DNA of 35,638 nt from Rhodonellum sp041748555 (GCA_041748555.1 JBGTDA010000006.1:1-35638); one strand, 5' to 3'. Positions 22,630 through 32,783 are shown, counted from the stretch's first letter. Numbers and translations are program-made. Notes: generated by a model not told the origin, from the letters alone.

Positions 22630-25600
22630 TCAATTTTCCTTAATAAATTTTTTAATGATGTTAGTTTTGCTACCATAATTGATGTGAAGAAGATACACAC
22701 CATGGCTCAAATCCTCAACATCTATGGTCAATTTTGATTGTCCGACCCTTTCCTTATATATCTTTTGGACGATTCCCGTAAGTGAAATTACTTGTATTTC
22801 CACATCAAAATCCTCACCCAAATCATTAAATATAAGGTTCAGGTGATTGGATGTGGGGTTAGGACCCATATTAAAATCCAGGTTGCCCAAAGGCTTGTCG
22901 GAATTTTCATTGACCTGAATACTGATGGGTTCAGAAGCTGATGCATTCCCTTTGGTGTCATAGGTTTTAGCGGTTAGGGTATATTGACCTGCAGGAACAT
23001 TCTCCCAAGTATACCCGGATTCAAAATCCGTCAATTCCGCAAAAAGGGAATCACCTTGATACAATTCTATTTTTTCCACCACACCATCATTTTCTTTTGT
23101 CCGCAGTCCGATTTGGATGTTGGTTCCGGATTCATGTTCAGAATGGTGCTCCAATGTTATTATTTCCGCTTCCGGGGCTACGAATTCCCGGAAATGACCG
23201 GTTACTCCCTTGATTTTTTCGGTCATTTCGAATTCCAGTACGGATTCCTCCCCGACTTTTTCCCCTGCAATACTCCAGTGATCGAAAACAAAACCATCTT
23301 TAGCTTCTGCCTCCACTTTTATTTTTTGACCGGATTGAAGGTCTCCCGATTTTGTATTGCTTGTCAATGCACCCGTTCCCTGTGGGCTGGTATGAAAAAA
23401 CATTTCTCTGTTGGCATGGCCTGAATTCTCTTTGTCTGCTTTGAGTAATATGACTGAGGAGAAAGGTTCGATAGTAACGGATTTTGATAATTTAACACCT
23501 CGCAGATCTACGTAATTTCCGGATAAACCAAAAGATTTGGGTGAGTGGGTATCATTATATTCAAAAAAAATAAAATCCTTTGCATCAGCCTTTTCTACCT
23601 CCACCTGAACGATTTCGAGGTTATTGATCCAATAGGTCAAATTTGGATCTGCGGACTCAATTACCAGATCAGTCTGTGGGTTTGAAGAAGAAGCAATCAA
23701 TAATTCGTTGATATCCGCCCGTGCATTGTCCAATTTGATGGTTTTTACCTCAGATACTTTTGCATATGGACTTCCAACCTGTCTGAAATATGCTTTAAGC
23801 AATAAGGATCTGTTTCCGGTACCCTTGAATCTGAGGTTGTAATAATTCTCCTTTTTGATACTTCCAAATTTAAAAACCAAAATCCCCGCACTTGGCATCT
23901 CCACTTTTAACGAATTTCCACTGAATGCCGGATTAGTTTCTGTGCTGATATTGCAATTGTTATTCGGTGACCAACAATAAGATCCGTTAGAACCTGATTT
24001 AAACAATCCATTGATAATTTTATTTACTCCCAATGATTCCAATATTTTAGGTTGGGGAACTACAACAGGGCTTTTCTTTGAATTTTTATCAATGCCGTAA
24101 AGGGAAGACCAGTCATTCAAATCTAAATTTTTTTGCATACGTTGCCCGGATCCATTAGGTAGATTGGTGTTGATGGTGTAATTATCATTGGCTGGCCTTG
24201 CGTATACATTTTGGTCAAAAGAACCCATTTCTCTGACATCATCTAGTTTCGACCGGACATTGATATGAGATTGATCTTCGGTTTTTGCCAGAAAATTATT
24301 GTTCTTTAAAGTGATATTCCGGTTGGGATTCCCCAAATGATCATGGACCAGAAGGAGGGAATTCCCCACATTGAAAACATTATTGTTTTGAATATCCATA
24401 TTCCTGGAGTTATGGATAAAAATCCCACTTGAAGCCACATTGGCAACCGTGTTTCCGCTGATTTCCACTCCCGAGGAATTGTCGTCCATATAGATCCCTT
24501 TTACATAAGGAAGATCGTTAGGGCCAAATGGTTTTGTTCCGCCAACTGCACCAATCCCATTTATCACGATATTACCAATTACTTTCCTATTGGTGAATTC
24601 AGTGTTGTTTGCACCTGTGTAGGTATAAATCCCGGCACCATCATCCTTTACAAAACAATAATTGTCAATCACATTGTTTTTGACCAAGGTATTGTTGCCA
24701 TTGAATACGATACCCTGATAGCCGGAATTTAATATCCTGTTACTTTCAATTAATCCATTATTAGATGAGCTACTCATATGGATAGTGTTGCCGTTTTCAT
24801 CCCCATTCCGGCCCATTCCTGCAAATATGTGTGTTCTGTTAAAGGTGTTGTTTTTGATGATCATGTCTGAGTCCTGCCACTGAAAAAATACCCCACTGCC
24901 AAAAACGTCCTCAATCAATGAATTTTCCATTTTGAATTTTTTGGTTCCCAAAGCGTTAACACCGTTTTTTCCGGCATATTTAATCTCGATGTTGGTAATT
25001 GAAATATTTGAAGAATTGGAGATTCTGATGACATTTTCATTGGCACCCATTATGGATAAATCTATAAAGGCTATGTTGTTGACTCCGTTTCTGATATCAA
25101 TGACCTGTTCCTTAATAGCCACCTTAACAGCCGAAGAGGAAGGCCTACCTTTATCATAATAGATAAGGATGGTTTTGTTTTTTTTGTCAAAAAACCACTC
25201 TCCGTATTGGTCCAGCGTACCGGGATGGTTTTGGACGAAAAAGCCATACCCAATTTGAGGTTGATAACCGCTTCCGGAAGTATTGTAGTTCACACTGCTT
25301 CCAGAATGGTAATTGATATAGTGTCTATCTATTATCCAGTTGTTTTTCCTGATCACGACTTCCCCTCCGGTAAAATTAGTAGGCGCTTGGAGTTGGCTAC
25401 TTGTAATTGTCCCGCCATTATAAGATTGGATTGTCAAATAACCCTGATTATCATCAATTTCATTTGGAAATCGACCCATTTCATAAATTTGGTCCTCTAC
25501 AAGTACAATATTCACATCATCTTTAATTCCATTTACCTGAGCTTCATAAATATTTCCACCCCTGGATTTCCAGTCGGAAATGAAAGATAGGGAGGTGACT

Positions 25601-25920
25601 ATCGGTTTATTACCTGACCCAAAGCTTCCAATGCTTATGGGAGCCCCGCTTGAACCTGATTTGGTAATTTTTATTTCACCATAAAAGGTGTCTCCCCTCT
25701 TGAAGAGGATTTTATCTCCTGGCTGAAGAGTGGAAAAGATGGAATTTAACTTTTCAATACTCTTCCAGGGTGTTTGGGGGTTTTGCGCCTTTGACGAGGA
25801 CCTGGAATCCTTTCCACTACTGGATGAGAAGTGATATGTCGCTGCATGGGTGTTTCCGGAAGCCATGACAAAGAATGAAAACAATACAATCGAAAACCGA
25901 GTAAAAATTTTTAGATACAT
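22630..25920 (-). CDS. Secreted right-handed beta-helix protein with T9SS sorting domain
   Basis: A 1096-residue protein with a signal peptide (MYLKIFTRFSIVLFSFFVMA, cut near THAA). Residues about 30-110 resemble the capped start of parallel beta-helix enzymes (WKSIEKLNS, LQPGDKILFKRGDTFYGEI). Residues 270-520 hold many short N-rich coils (ISNSSNISITNIEIKYAG, MENSLIEDVFGSGVF, IQNNNVFNVGNS) typical of a right-handed beta helix. A carbohydrate-binding-like domain (about 620-770), a divergent InlB-type repeat (about 845-910, GFVFDHWSIAGEKVG), a bacterial Ig-like domain (about 915-1000) and a type A T9SS sorting domain (last 80, MGPNPTSNHLNLIF to IIKKFIKEN) follow. It is exported to the surface or released. 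Polysaccharide lyase activity is possible; no catalytic residues could be assigned. Confidence 0.88.
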   Translation of the reverse strand: MYLKIFTRFSIVLFSFFVMASGNTHAATYHFSSSSGKDSRSSSKAQNPQTPWKSIEKLNSIFSTLQPGDKILFKRGDTFYGEIKITKSGSSGAPISIGSFGSGNKPIVTSLSFISDWKSRGGNIYEAQVNGIKDDVNIVLVEDQIYEMGRFPNEIDDNQGYLTIQSYNGGTITSSQLQAPTNFTGGEVVIRKNNWIIDRHYINYHSGSSVNYNTSGSGYQPQIGYGFFVQNHPGTLDQYGEWFFDKKNKTILIYYDKGRPSSSAVKVAIKEQVIDIRNGVNNIAFIDLSIMGANENVIRISNSSNISITNIEIKYAGKNGVNALGTKKFKMENSLIEDVFGSGVFFQWQDSDMIIKNNTFNRTHIFAGMGRNGDENGNTIHMSSSSNNGLIESNRILNSGYQGIVFNGNNTLVKNNVIDNYCFVKDDGAGIYTYTGANNTEFTNRKVIGNIVINGIGAVGGTKPFGPNDLPYVKGIYMDDNSSGVEISGNTVANVASSGIFIHNSRNMDIQNNNVFNVGNSLLLVHDHLGNPNRNITLKNNNFLAKTEDQSHINVRSKLDDVREMGSFDQNVYARPANDNYTINTNLPNGSGQRMQKNLDLNDWSSLYGIDKNSKKSPVVVPQPKILESLGVNKIINGLFKSGSNGSYCWSPNNNCNISTETNPAFSGNSLKVEMPSAGILVFKFGSIKKENYYNLRFKGTGNRSLLLKAYFRQVGSPYAKVSEVKTIKLDNARADINELLIASSSNPQTDLVIESADPNLTYWINNLEIVQVEVEKADAKDFIFFEYNDTHSPKSFGLSGNYVDLRGVKLSKSVTIEPFSSVILLKADKENSGHANREMFFHTSPQGTGALTSNTKSGDLQSGQKIKVEAEAKDGFVFDHWSIAGEKVGEESVLEFEMTEKIKGVTGHFREFVAPEAEIITLEHHSEHESGTNIQIGLRTKENDGVVEKIELYQGDSLFAELTDFESGYTWENVPAGQYTLTAKTYDTKGNASASEPISIQVNENSDKPLGNLDFNMGPNPTSNHLNLIFNDLGEDFDVEIQVISLTGIVQKIYKERVGQSKLTIDVEDLSHGVYLLHINYGSKTNIIKKFIKEN

Positions 25921-26685
25921 TTTATTTTTGGGAGTTTAAAACCACAAATCGAAATCAAATGTCTCCTCGCGTATTTATGAAATGCTATTATAATTTTTAG
26001 GTGGACTCTTTCATAAAATCGGAGTGGGAAAGTTAAAATAATCCAACATTGAACCTGAAACTATTGATGCAATATTTATAAGAAAAGGGACATAACTTAT
26101 CCGGAGAAATGTACTACCATTGCCACTGACATATAAATGAAATTCGAATTGCTTGAATGAATGAATGGAGTAAATCACCATTTCACCTTTTGAACAGGTA
26201 AAATGATAAGGTTAACTTCTTTTAGAACTGTTGGAATTTCAAACTTGCAAAAGAAATTGTTTACACAATTATCTTTTATCACACACTTTCAGGAAATATT
26301 CAAAAATTGTAAAAAAATGAACAATAGGCGTGAATTGAATAGGATGACTTTGATCAAACTTTGATGATAAGATTTTCATAATTAAAATAGGGTTGGTTGG
26401 TAAAATAAATTAAAGAAAAAAAAATGAATTTTAAAAATAAACTTAGCTTAATCAAAAATAATATTTGTTAATAAACATTTCTCTTCTGTGAATGGATTCC
26501 TGCGCGCGGATTAATCCAATGCAATGCTACAGGCAAAGATGGTATTGCTTAATTCAACCGGGACAATTCTTTTGAAGTATATTAGTAAAAATGAAGATAT
26601 ATAATCGATCAAAAGACATAAAATAGGACTTAGAAATTTTATCCATAGGACCCACAATTGCATTAATGTCTTAAATGACATATAC
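25921..26685. other. AT-rich intergenic region
   Basis: About 765 bases between divergent genes. It is strongly AT-rich, with only short open frames and no recognised RNA or repeat. It must hold the promoters of the beta-helix gene (minus) and of the reductase (plus), but I see no convincing TAnnTTTG box for either. Confidence 0.45.
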
Positions 26686-26706
26686 ATGAAAAAAAAGGTA
26701 AATCTA

Positions 26707-27927
26707 ATGCAAGACAAACAATTTGACCTGATCATCTGGGGCGCTACAGGTTTCACAGGTCAGCTGGTAGTGGAGTATTTATGGCAAAAATATGGGCAAT
26801 CTCAGTTCAGGTGGGCCATTGCGGGAAGAGATGCCGAAAAACTGGACAAAGTAAGTGCGTATTATGCATTGAAGGGAATTCCGATATTGACTGCCGACAG
26901 TTTTGATCTGGATGCTTTAAAGCGACTGGCCAGTCAGACCAAAGTGATCTGCAGCACAGTTGGCCCCTACTCGCTTTATGGAAATGCCTTGCTGCAGGCA
27001 TGCATAGAAGAATCCTGTCATTATTGTGATCTGACGGGCGAGGTGCCTTGGATCCGCAAGACGATCGACCGACACCACCAACAGGCAATAGAAAAGAAGC
27101 TCAGGATAGTCCACAGCTGTGGTTTTGACTGTATTCCTTCTGATTTAGGTGTAAAGGTTGTACAGCAGGCTTTTTTCAAAAAGTATGGATATTTTACCAA
27201 CCATGTCTATACTCGGGTTGCGATGCTAAAAGGCAAGCTGAGTGGCGGTACCTATGCAAGTATGAACCATCTGATGGCTGAAGCCAAAAAAGACAAAACC
27301 ATCGGGAAAATAATAGCAAACCAATATGCACTCAATCCAGACTCCAATCATCAGGGGGCGGATCAAAAAGACCTTCAATCGATCAAAAAAGACAAAATTA
27401 CCGGACAGTGGCTGGCACCCTTTATCATGGCTGGGGTCAACACCCGTGTGGTTCGCAGAAGCCATGCACTTATGAATTTCCCCTATGGACATGTTTTCAG
27501 CTATGAAGAGGCGATGCTCTGCGGCAAAGGTTTCAAAGGTCGGATGAAAGCCGGTTTTATACTTGCTGGTTTAGGTTTGCTTCAAGCTGCAAAACCGGGT
27601 TCTTTTATTAAGAAAATAATTGACAGCCGAATGCCAAAACCGGGTGAAGGTCCCGATAAGGAGTCCAGAAATTCCGGAGGATTTAAGTTTCTGATTTTTG
27701 CACAAGGCCATGACACCGATCAAGTCGTTCTTGCTGTGCGGGGGAATCGGGATCCCGGTTATGGATCAACTTCTAAAATGCTCGCCGAAAGTGCGATAAG
27801 TCTTATTTATGAGGAGCAATTACCCGACATTTACGGGGTGCTCACCCCTGCTGTTGCATTGGGAGATGTGCTGATGAAGCGGCTTGAAGAGAACGCGGGA
27901 GTAACATTTGAAGTGGTGGAGCAGTGA
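26707..27927 (+). CDS. Saccharopine dehydrogenase-like / trans-acting enoyl reductase family protein
   Basis: A 406-residue protein with an N-terminal Rossmann fold (LIIWGATGFTGQLVVEYL), STVGPYSLYGNALLQACIE and HYCDLTGEVPW. These match the saccharopine dehydrogenase NADP-binding family and its trans-acting enoyl reductase branch, known from mycobacterial lipid synthesis and found in many bacteria and eukaryotes. HSCGFDCIPSDLGV is a further family mark. In Bacteroidota the substrate is not known; a lipid-related redox step is a fair guess. I chose ATG 26707, with AAAGG just upstream and homologues starting close to the Rossmann strand; ATG 26686 would add seven residues. Confidence 0.85.
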   Translation: MQDKQFDLIIWGATGFTGQLVVEYLWQKYGQSQFRWAIAGRDAEKLDKVSAYYALKGIPILTADSFDLDALKRLASQTKVICSTVGPYSLYGNALLQACIEESCHYCDLTGEVPWIRKTIDRHHQQAIEKKLRIVHSCGFDCIPSDLGVKVVQQAFFKKYGYFTNHVYTRVAMLKGKLSGGTYASMNHLMAEAKKDKTIGKIIANQYALNPDSNHQGADQKDLQSIKKDKITGQWLAPFIMAGVNTRVVRRSHALMNFPYGHVFSYEEAMLCGKGFKGRMKAGFILAGLGLLQAAKPGSFIKKIIDSRMPKPGEGPDKESRNSGGFKFLIFAQGHDTDQVVLAVRGNRDPGYGSTSKMLAESAISLIYEEQLPDIYGVLTPAVALGDVLMKRLEENAGVTFEVVEQ

Positions 27928-28472
27928 AGGGGAAGTACGAAGAAGGAAGTACCGAAGTCGGAAGTAGCCGGAAATCCGGTATCAGGTAAAAATCCTTTCG
28001 GGTTTCGGAATTTACTTTTGTCATTACCGATAATAATAAAGCAATTCCAAATCCTCAATATTGAACAGCAATGGACTGAACCCATCGATCGTGAATTTTG
28101 TATGAGTTTTTACCGGGACAGAAAATCGGCAACAAAAATATATTTTAAGTTAGGAGACTGACTTTTGACAAAGGGTCTAGCTTCCGAATAATCATCTTAT
28201 ACCATTTATTATGGTATCGGTATTATCAGGCTTTGGTTTTTTCCCGGATTTAAGTTATCAAATAAGAAGGTGCGCCCCCACGTTATTTTAAGAGCGGCTA
28301 AAAATTATACCGTCTGGAATCTGAGATTTCCAACCTGAAATCAAGTGTCTCTCCGCAAGCTCGTGGTAAAAGGTTATCACTCTTCCCGCCTGACAGAATT
28401 CTTATAAATCGGCCCAAGGCTTAAGATTTTCTGTTAATTTTAGGCCTCGAAGTCAAAACATCCCTGATCAAA
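27928..28472. other. Intergenic region upstream of valS
   Basis: About 545 bases without a convincing gene. It begins with an imperfect repeat (27931-27972). TAATTTTA just before valS (near 28436) resembles a -7 box but lacks the final G. I looked for a T-box and do not see one. Confidence 0.4.
27931..27972 (+). repeat. Imperfect tandem GGAAGTA repeat
   Basis: GGAAGTACGA (27931), GGAAGTACCGA (27945) and GGAAGTAGCCG (27960) recur at a period of 14-15 bases right after the reductase stop codon. It is non-coding, and its function is unknown. Confidence 0.7.
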
Positions 28473-31103
28473 ATGTCGCTAGATACCAAATACAACCCTG
28501 AATCCGTTGAATCCAAGTGGTACGCCTATTGGATGGAAAATAAATATTTCAGCTCACACGTGGACCATGACAAGGAGCCTTATACCATCGTCATTCCTCC
28601 GCCTAATGTCACCGGGGTACTCCATATGGGGCATATGATGAACAACACGATTCAGGATGTATTGATCCGTAAAGCCCGGATGGAAGGCAAAAACGCCTGC
28701 TGGGTTCCGGGAACAGATCACGCTTCCATTGCTACCGAGGCGAAGGTGGTGGCCATGCTCAAAGAACGTGGAATTGACAAGAAATCATTGACCCGTGAGG
28801 AATTTTTGGAGTATGCCTGGGAATGGAAAGAGAAATACGGCGGGATCATCCTCGAACAGCTCAAAAAACTGGGCGCTTCCTGCGATTGGGACCGCACCAA
28901 GTTCACCATGGATGAAGACCTCAGCAATGCAGTTCTCAGCGTTTTCGTGGACCTGTACAACAAAGGCAAAATCTACCGCGGCATCCGCATGGTGAACTGG
29001 GACCCTCTAGGCAAAACAGCCCTTTCAGATGATGAGGTGATTACCAAAGAAATCGCTTCCAAGCTTTATTATATCCAATATAAAATAGAAGGTACCGAGG
29101 ATGAATTCCTGACCATTGTCACCACCCGGCCGGAAACCATTATGGCGGACATGGCCATTTGTATCAATCCCAATGACCCCCGCTTTTCCCACCTAAAAGG
29201 TAAAAAAGCCATCATCCCCCTTATCAACAGGGCCATTCCTATTATCGAGGATGTCTATGTGGATATGGAATTCGGTACAGGCTGCCTGAAAGTGACACCC
29301 GCCCACGACATCAATGACTATGAACTTGGACTCAAACACAAGCTGGAGGTCATCGACATTCTCAACGATGATGGCACCCTAAATGATAAAGCCCAAATCC
29401 TAATTGGTGAAGACCGTTTTATTGCAAGAAAGAAAATAGCCAAGCTGCTCAAGGAAGCCGAACAGCTGGAGAAAGTGGAAGACTATAAATCCAATGTTGG
29501 GCATTCGGAGAGAACAGATGCCGTAGTAGAGCCAAAGCTTTCCCTACAGTGGTTCCTCAAAATGGAGGATCTCACTAAACCTGCCCTGAGCGCAGTGATG
29601 GACGATGTGATCCAGCTATATCCGCCAAAGTTTAAGAATATGTACCGGGCCTGGATGGAGAATGTCCGCGACTGGTGTATCTCCCGTCAGCTCTGGTGGG
29701 GCCACAGGATTCCAGCCTACTACCTTCCCAAAGGAGAGATTGTTGTGGCCAAAACTCAGGCAGAAGCGTTGAAGATTGCCAATGAACAATATGACCCTTC
29801 CTACACCTGGGATGACCTCAGGCAAGAAGATGATGTGCTGGATACCTGGTTTTCTGCCTGGTTGTGGCCGATTTCTGTATTCGATACCGAAGTTTTTTCC
29901 ACAGGAGAAAAAAACGAAGACCTTAAATACTATTACCCTACCAATGATTTGGTCACTGCCCCCGAAATCCTATTCTTCTGGGTGGCTAGGATGATTATTT
30001 CCGGTTATGAATATATGGGCGAAAAGCCTTTCCGCAATGTTTACCTCACAGGCATCGTTCGGGACAAGCTGGGCCGTAAAATGTCCAAATCCTTGGGAAA
30101 CTCCCCCGATCCGCTGGAGCTGATCAAAAACTTTGGCGCCGATGGGGTCAGAACAGGCATGCTCTTCTCCTCCCCTGCCGGAAATGATCTTCCTTATGAT
30201 GAGAAGCTGATTGAACAGGGCCGTAATTTCGCCAACAAGATCTGGAACGCTTTCAGGTTGGTCAAAGGCTGGGAGATCGATCCCGGAGCCAATGGTCAAG
30301 ATAACCGGGCAGCCATCCAATGGTTTGATAACAGGTTCAACGAAGCGCTGACCGAGATCGAGGACCATTTCAGCAAGTTCCGGATTTCGGATGCGTTGAT
30401 GGCGACCTACAAACTGGTCTGGGATGATTTCTGTTCCTGGTACTTGGAAATGATCAAGCCTGCATATCAGCAGCCTATCGACACAGAAACCTTTGCACAG
30501 ACCGTTACTTTTTTTGAAGATATTCTGAAAATTCTCCACCCATTTATGCCCTTTATCTCTGAGGAGCTGTGGCATGAGCTCAAGGAACGGAATAAAGAGG
30601 ATATGCTGATTGTGGCCGCTTGGCCAAAAGCTAAATTCTTCGATACCAAACTGATCAGCGAGGCCGCCCAAGTATTCGAGGTGGTCTCCCAGATCAGAAA
30701 CATCCGTGCTTCCAAAGGAATCTCTCCCAAAGAAGCCTTTTCGCTCACTGTGAAAACCAATCAGGAAGATCTCTATAACCGCTTTGAAACAGTGATCAAA
30801 AAGCTGGCAAATCTATCGGTGATCAATTTCGGAGATCAGGTGGAGAATGCCATGAGTTTTGTGGTCAAATCCGATGAGTGCTTTATCCCAATGGAAGGCA
30901 AAGTGGATGTGGAGGAGGAAATAGAAAACCTGCTCAAGGAGCTGGAATACACTAAAGGCTTTTTGAATTCGGTTTCCAAGAAACTCAGCAACGAACGCTT
31001 TGTCGCAGGTGCTCCGGCCCAGGTGGTGGAAATGGAACAAAAGAAAAAAGCTGATGCCGAGGCGAAGATCAAGACTTTGAAGGATAGTTTGGCGAAGCTT
31101 TAA
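28473..31103 (+). CDS. valS: Valyl-tRNA synthetase
   Basis: A class I aminoacyl-tRNA synthetase that charges tRNA-Val. At 876 residues it has the usual length for Bacteroidota. The HIGH signature is HMGH (51-54) in PPPNVTGVLHMGHMMNN. An editing domain (CP1) follows with TTRPETIMADMAICINP and GTGCLKVTPAHDINDYELG. WCISRQLWWGHRIPAYY and the KMSKS loop (K536 in GRKMSKSLGNSPDP) complete the catalytic core. The C-terminal helical anticodon-binding domain ends in the coiled-coil arm (EEEIENLLKELEYTKGFL). Its base composition looks somewhat more GC-rich than the surrounding intergenic DNA, consistent with high expression. The accessory region begins right after it. Confidence 0.98.
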   Translation: MSLDTKYNPESVESKWYAYWMENKYFSSHVDHDKEPYTIVIPPPNVTGVLHMGHMMNNTIQDVLIRKARMEGKNACWVPGTDHASIATEAKVVAMLKERGIDKKSLTREEFLEYAWEWKEKYGGIILEQLKKLGASCDWDRTKFTMDEDLSNAVLSVFVDLYNKGKIYRGIRMVNWDPLGKTALSDDEVITKEIASKLYYIQYKIEGTEDEFLTIVTTRPETIMADMAICINPNDPRFSHLKGKKAIIPLINRAIPIIEDVYVDMEFGTGCLKVTPAHDINDYELGLKHKLEVIDILNDDGTLNDKAQILIGEDRFIARKKIAKLLKEAEQLEKVEDYKSNVGHSERTDAVVEPKLSLQWFLKMEDLTKPALSAVMDDVIQLYPPKFKNMYRAWMENVRDWCISRQLWWGHRIPAYYLPKGEIVVAKTQAEALKIANEQYDPSYTWDDLRQEDDVLDTWFSAWLWPISVFDTEVFSTGEKNEDLKYYYPTNDLVTAPEILFFWVARMIISGYEYMGEKPFRNVYLTGIVRDKLGRKMSKSLGNSPDPLELIKNFGADGVRTGMLFSSPAGNDLPYDEKLIEQGRNFANKIWNAFRLVKGWEIDPGANGQDNRAAIQWFDNRFNEALTEIEDHFSKFRISDALMATYKLVWDDFCSWYLEMIKPAYQQPIDTETFAQTVTFFEDILKILHPFMPFISEELWHELKERNKEDMLIVAAWPKAKFFDTKLISEAAQVFEVVSQIRNIRASKGISPKEAFSLTVKTNQEDLYNRFETVIKKLANLSVINFGDQVENAMSFVVKSDECFIPMEGKVDVEEEIENLLKELEYTKGFLNSVSKKLSNERFVAGAPAQVVEMEQKKKADAEAKIKTLKDSLAKL

Positions 31104-31280
31104 GCGGGAAAATTTATTTCAACCTTCCTGTATTTAGAATCAGATTTGTATCATTTACCCTGACCAATCAACATTGAGTTTTGGCGAAAATCATGCGTTA
31201 TTGCTGTAGAAAATAATTTTGGTTTCATTTAGAGAAAAGACTTTAAAGTGTTATATTGGTTGTAGCAGATACATAAAATT

Positions 31281-31448
31281 ATGGTTACAATAATCAAAAA
31301 AGGAACTCCTAAGCAAGAAGCAAAAAAACTTATAGATGAGGCAGTTACTAAAGCCGGAAAAAAGGATTTAAGAAAATACGCCGGAATTTTAAAGACAAAT
31401 ATTGACCCACTAGAATATCAAAAGAAGACAAGGAATGAATGGGAATAA
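31281..31448 (+). CDS. VapB-like antitoxin
   Basis: A 55-residue protein starting MVTIIKKGTPKQEAKKLIDE and ending in KYAGILKTNIDPLEYQKKTR then NEWE. The last part (KYxGILKxxxDPLExQKKxRxEWE) is a familiar tail of antitoxins paired with PIN-domain toxins in Bacteroidota and cyanobacteria. It overlaps the PIN gene by 14 bases. It is too short for usual gene callers but intact. The partner toxin is broken, so the antitoxin may remain only as a relic or may still regulate in trans. Confidence 0.78.
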   Translation: MVTIIKKGTPKQEAKKLIDEAVTKAGKKDLRKYAGILKTNIDPLEYQKKTRNEWE

Positions 31449-31801
31449 ACTTTTTGTTGACACCAATATTGTCTTATATTTTTTAAAAGGAGACCCCGAG
31501 GTTGTTGATTTAATATCAGATAAAGAATTAGTAATTTCTGTAATAACTGAAATCGAACTTGTATCTTTCCCTGGGATAACTGCTGAAAACAAGGAAAATT
31601 ATGAATCTCTTAAACGATTGTCTAATTTAAGATTTAAAACAAGAGATCAAAGAATTAACCATTGAATTCAGGAGGAAATATAAAATTAAACTACCCGATT
31701 CCATAAGCTGCATCTGCATTTTTTCAGAAAATCCCATTATTGACAAGCGATAAAGATTTTAAAAGATTGAGGAATTGGACATCCTAATATATGAATTTTA
31801 A
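31435..31801 (+). pseudogene. VapC-like PIN-domain toxin, multiply frameshifted
   Basis: The first frame (31435-31665) reads as the N-terminal half of a PIN ribonuclease: LFVDTNIVLYFLKG with the first catalytic Asp (D9), then VISVITEIELVSFPG with the conserved Glu. It stops early. The rest of the family sequence continues in other frames: IKELTIEFRRKYKIKLPDSI, then AASAFFQKIPLLTSDKDFKR, and finally ELDILIYEF ending at 31801. At least three shifts are needed to rebuild it, so this is a true pseudogene and not one sequencing error. VapC toxins cleave tRNA or rRNA. Confidence 0.88.
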
Positions 31802-32153
31802 AACCACAAGGCTATATATGGATCGCCGACCTGTAAAATTCACTGAAGGAAGAGATTGAGAAAGGTCAAATTAAGTTAGCTTAAAGAAGCTAGAAATGAA
31901 TTAAAGATATATTCGCTTAGGTTTTTAGTGATTCAAAATGGTATGCTACGCGACAAGTTGATTAGTCATTTCCCTAACTTCAATTTTAATTAACCAAGCA
32001 TGGGCAGGAAAAAGTTGAGGAAATCAAAATGCCGAAATCCCTAAAAAATAAACTTATCATGGAAATTAATGAAAGGGAAAGTTACATTTGGAAAGTGGGC
32101 AAGGTTAAATCGGGACTTTCAAAAATTTTATATCTTATCGGAACAGCATAAAG
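31802..32153. other. Intergenic region before the VOC-family gene
   Basis: About 350 bases with frames broken by stops. Short protein-like pieces such as LKEEIEKGQIKLA (near 31838) suggest a further degraded gene, but I cannot name it. TACATTTG at 32083-32090 could be the -7 box of the VOC gene, 63 bases from its ATG. Confidence 0.35.
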
Positions 32154-32645
32154 ATGGAAGCATACAAAGTACCCTTCCAAACCCGAATCGGACATGTGCA
32201 CCTCAAAGTGGCCGACCTTGACCGGTCGCTTGGATTTTATCGGGACTTGTTGGGCTTTGAAGTCACCATGATGTATGGAAGTCAGGCGGCATTTATTTCT
32301 GCCGGGGGCTATCATCACCATATCGGACTCAACACCTGGCACAGCAAAGATGCACCATCCGCAGCTAAAAACGGGGTGGGATTGTTCCATACGGCAATCG
32401 TCTATCCGACAAGGAAAGACCTTGCTGTTATACTTAACAGGTTACAGAAAGCACAATACCCACTTACGGGTGCCAGCGACCACGGAGTATCCGAAGCCTT
32501 GTATCTGGATGACCCAGACGGCAACGGCGTGGAACTGTATTGGGACAGACCTCACGAGTTGTGGCCAAAGCAAGCCAACGGGTCCCTCAATATGTTTACC
32601 AAAGCGTTGGACTGGCAGGATTTATTGAAAGCGGGCAACTTTTAA
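32154..32645 (+). CDS. VOC-family (glyoxalase/dioxygenase-like) protein
   Basis: A 163-residue vicinal-oxygen-chelate protein. The two beta-alpha-beta-beta-beta modules are clear: IGHVHLKVADLDRSLGFYRDLLGFEV in outline (metal-ligand region HVHLKV), and later VGLFHTAIVYPTRKDLA, ASDHGVSEALYLDDPDGNGVELYWD. It carries H in HVHL, H in LFHTAI and E in GVELYW as probable metal ligands. The sequence resembles CatE-like catechol-2,3-dioxygenases of Bacillus and Bacteroidota, but the substrate is unknown. It is an ordinary metabolic gene lying among toxin-antitoxin remnants, about 140 bases before hepT. Confidence 0.87.
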   Translation: MEAYKVPFQTRIGHVHLKVADLDRSLGFYRDLLGFEVTMMYGSQAAFISAGGYHHHIGLNTWHSKDAPSAAKNGVGLFHTAIVYPTRKDLAVILNRLQKAQYPLTGASDHGVSEALYLDDPDGNGVELYWDRPHELWPKQANGSLNMFTKALDWQDLLKAGNF

Positions 32646-32783
32646 ATTTCAATCCAGACGATTTCAAAAAGCCTAATTCTGAAAACCTGAAATACATTTT
32701 TGCCCGTACCGGAACAGAGAACCGAGGATTAAAAAGTAAATTTGACGAAGGCATTTTTACCAACTCACAAATTGAAGAAGCAC

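Noticed and set aside
26511..26756. 81-codon minus-strand frame before the reductase
   Set aside because: It overlaps the start of the reductase on the opposite strand and has no recognisable pattern.
29970..30671. 233-codon minus-strand open frame
   Set aside because: It is a shadow of valS on the opposite strand.
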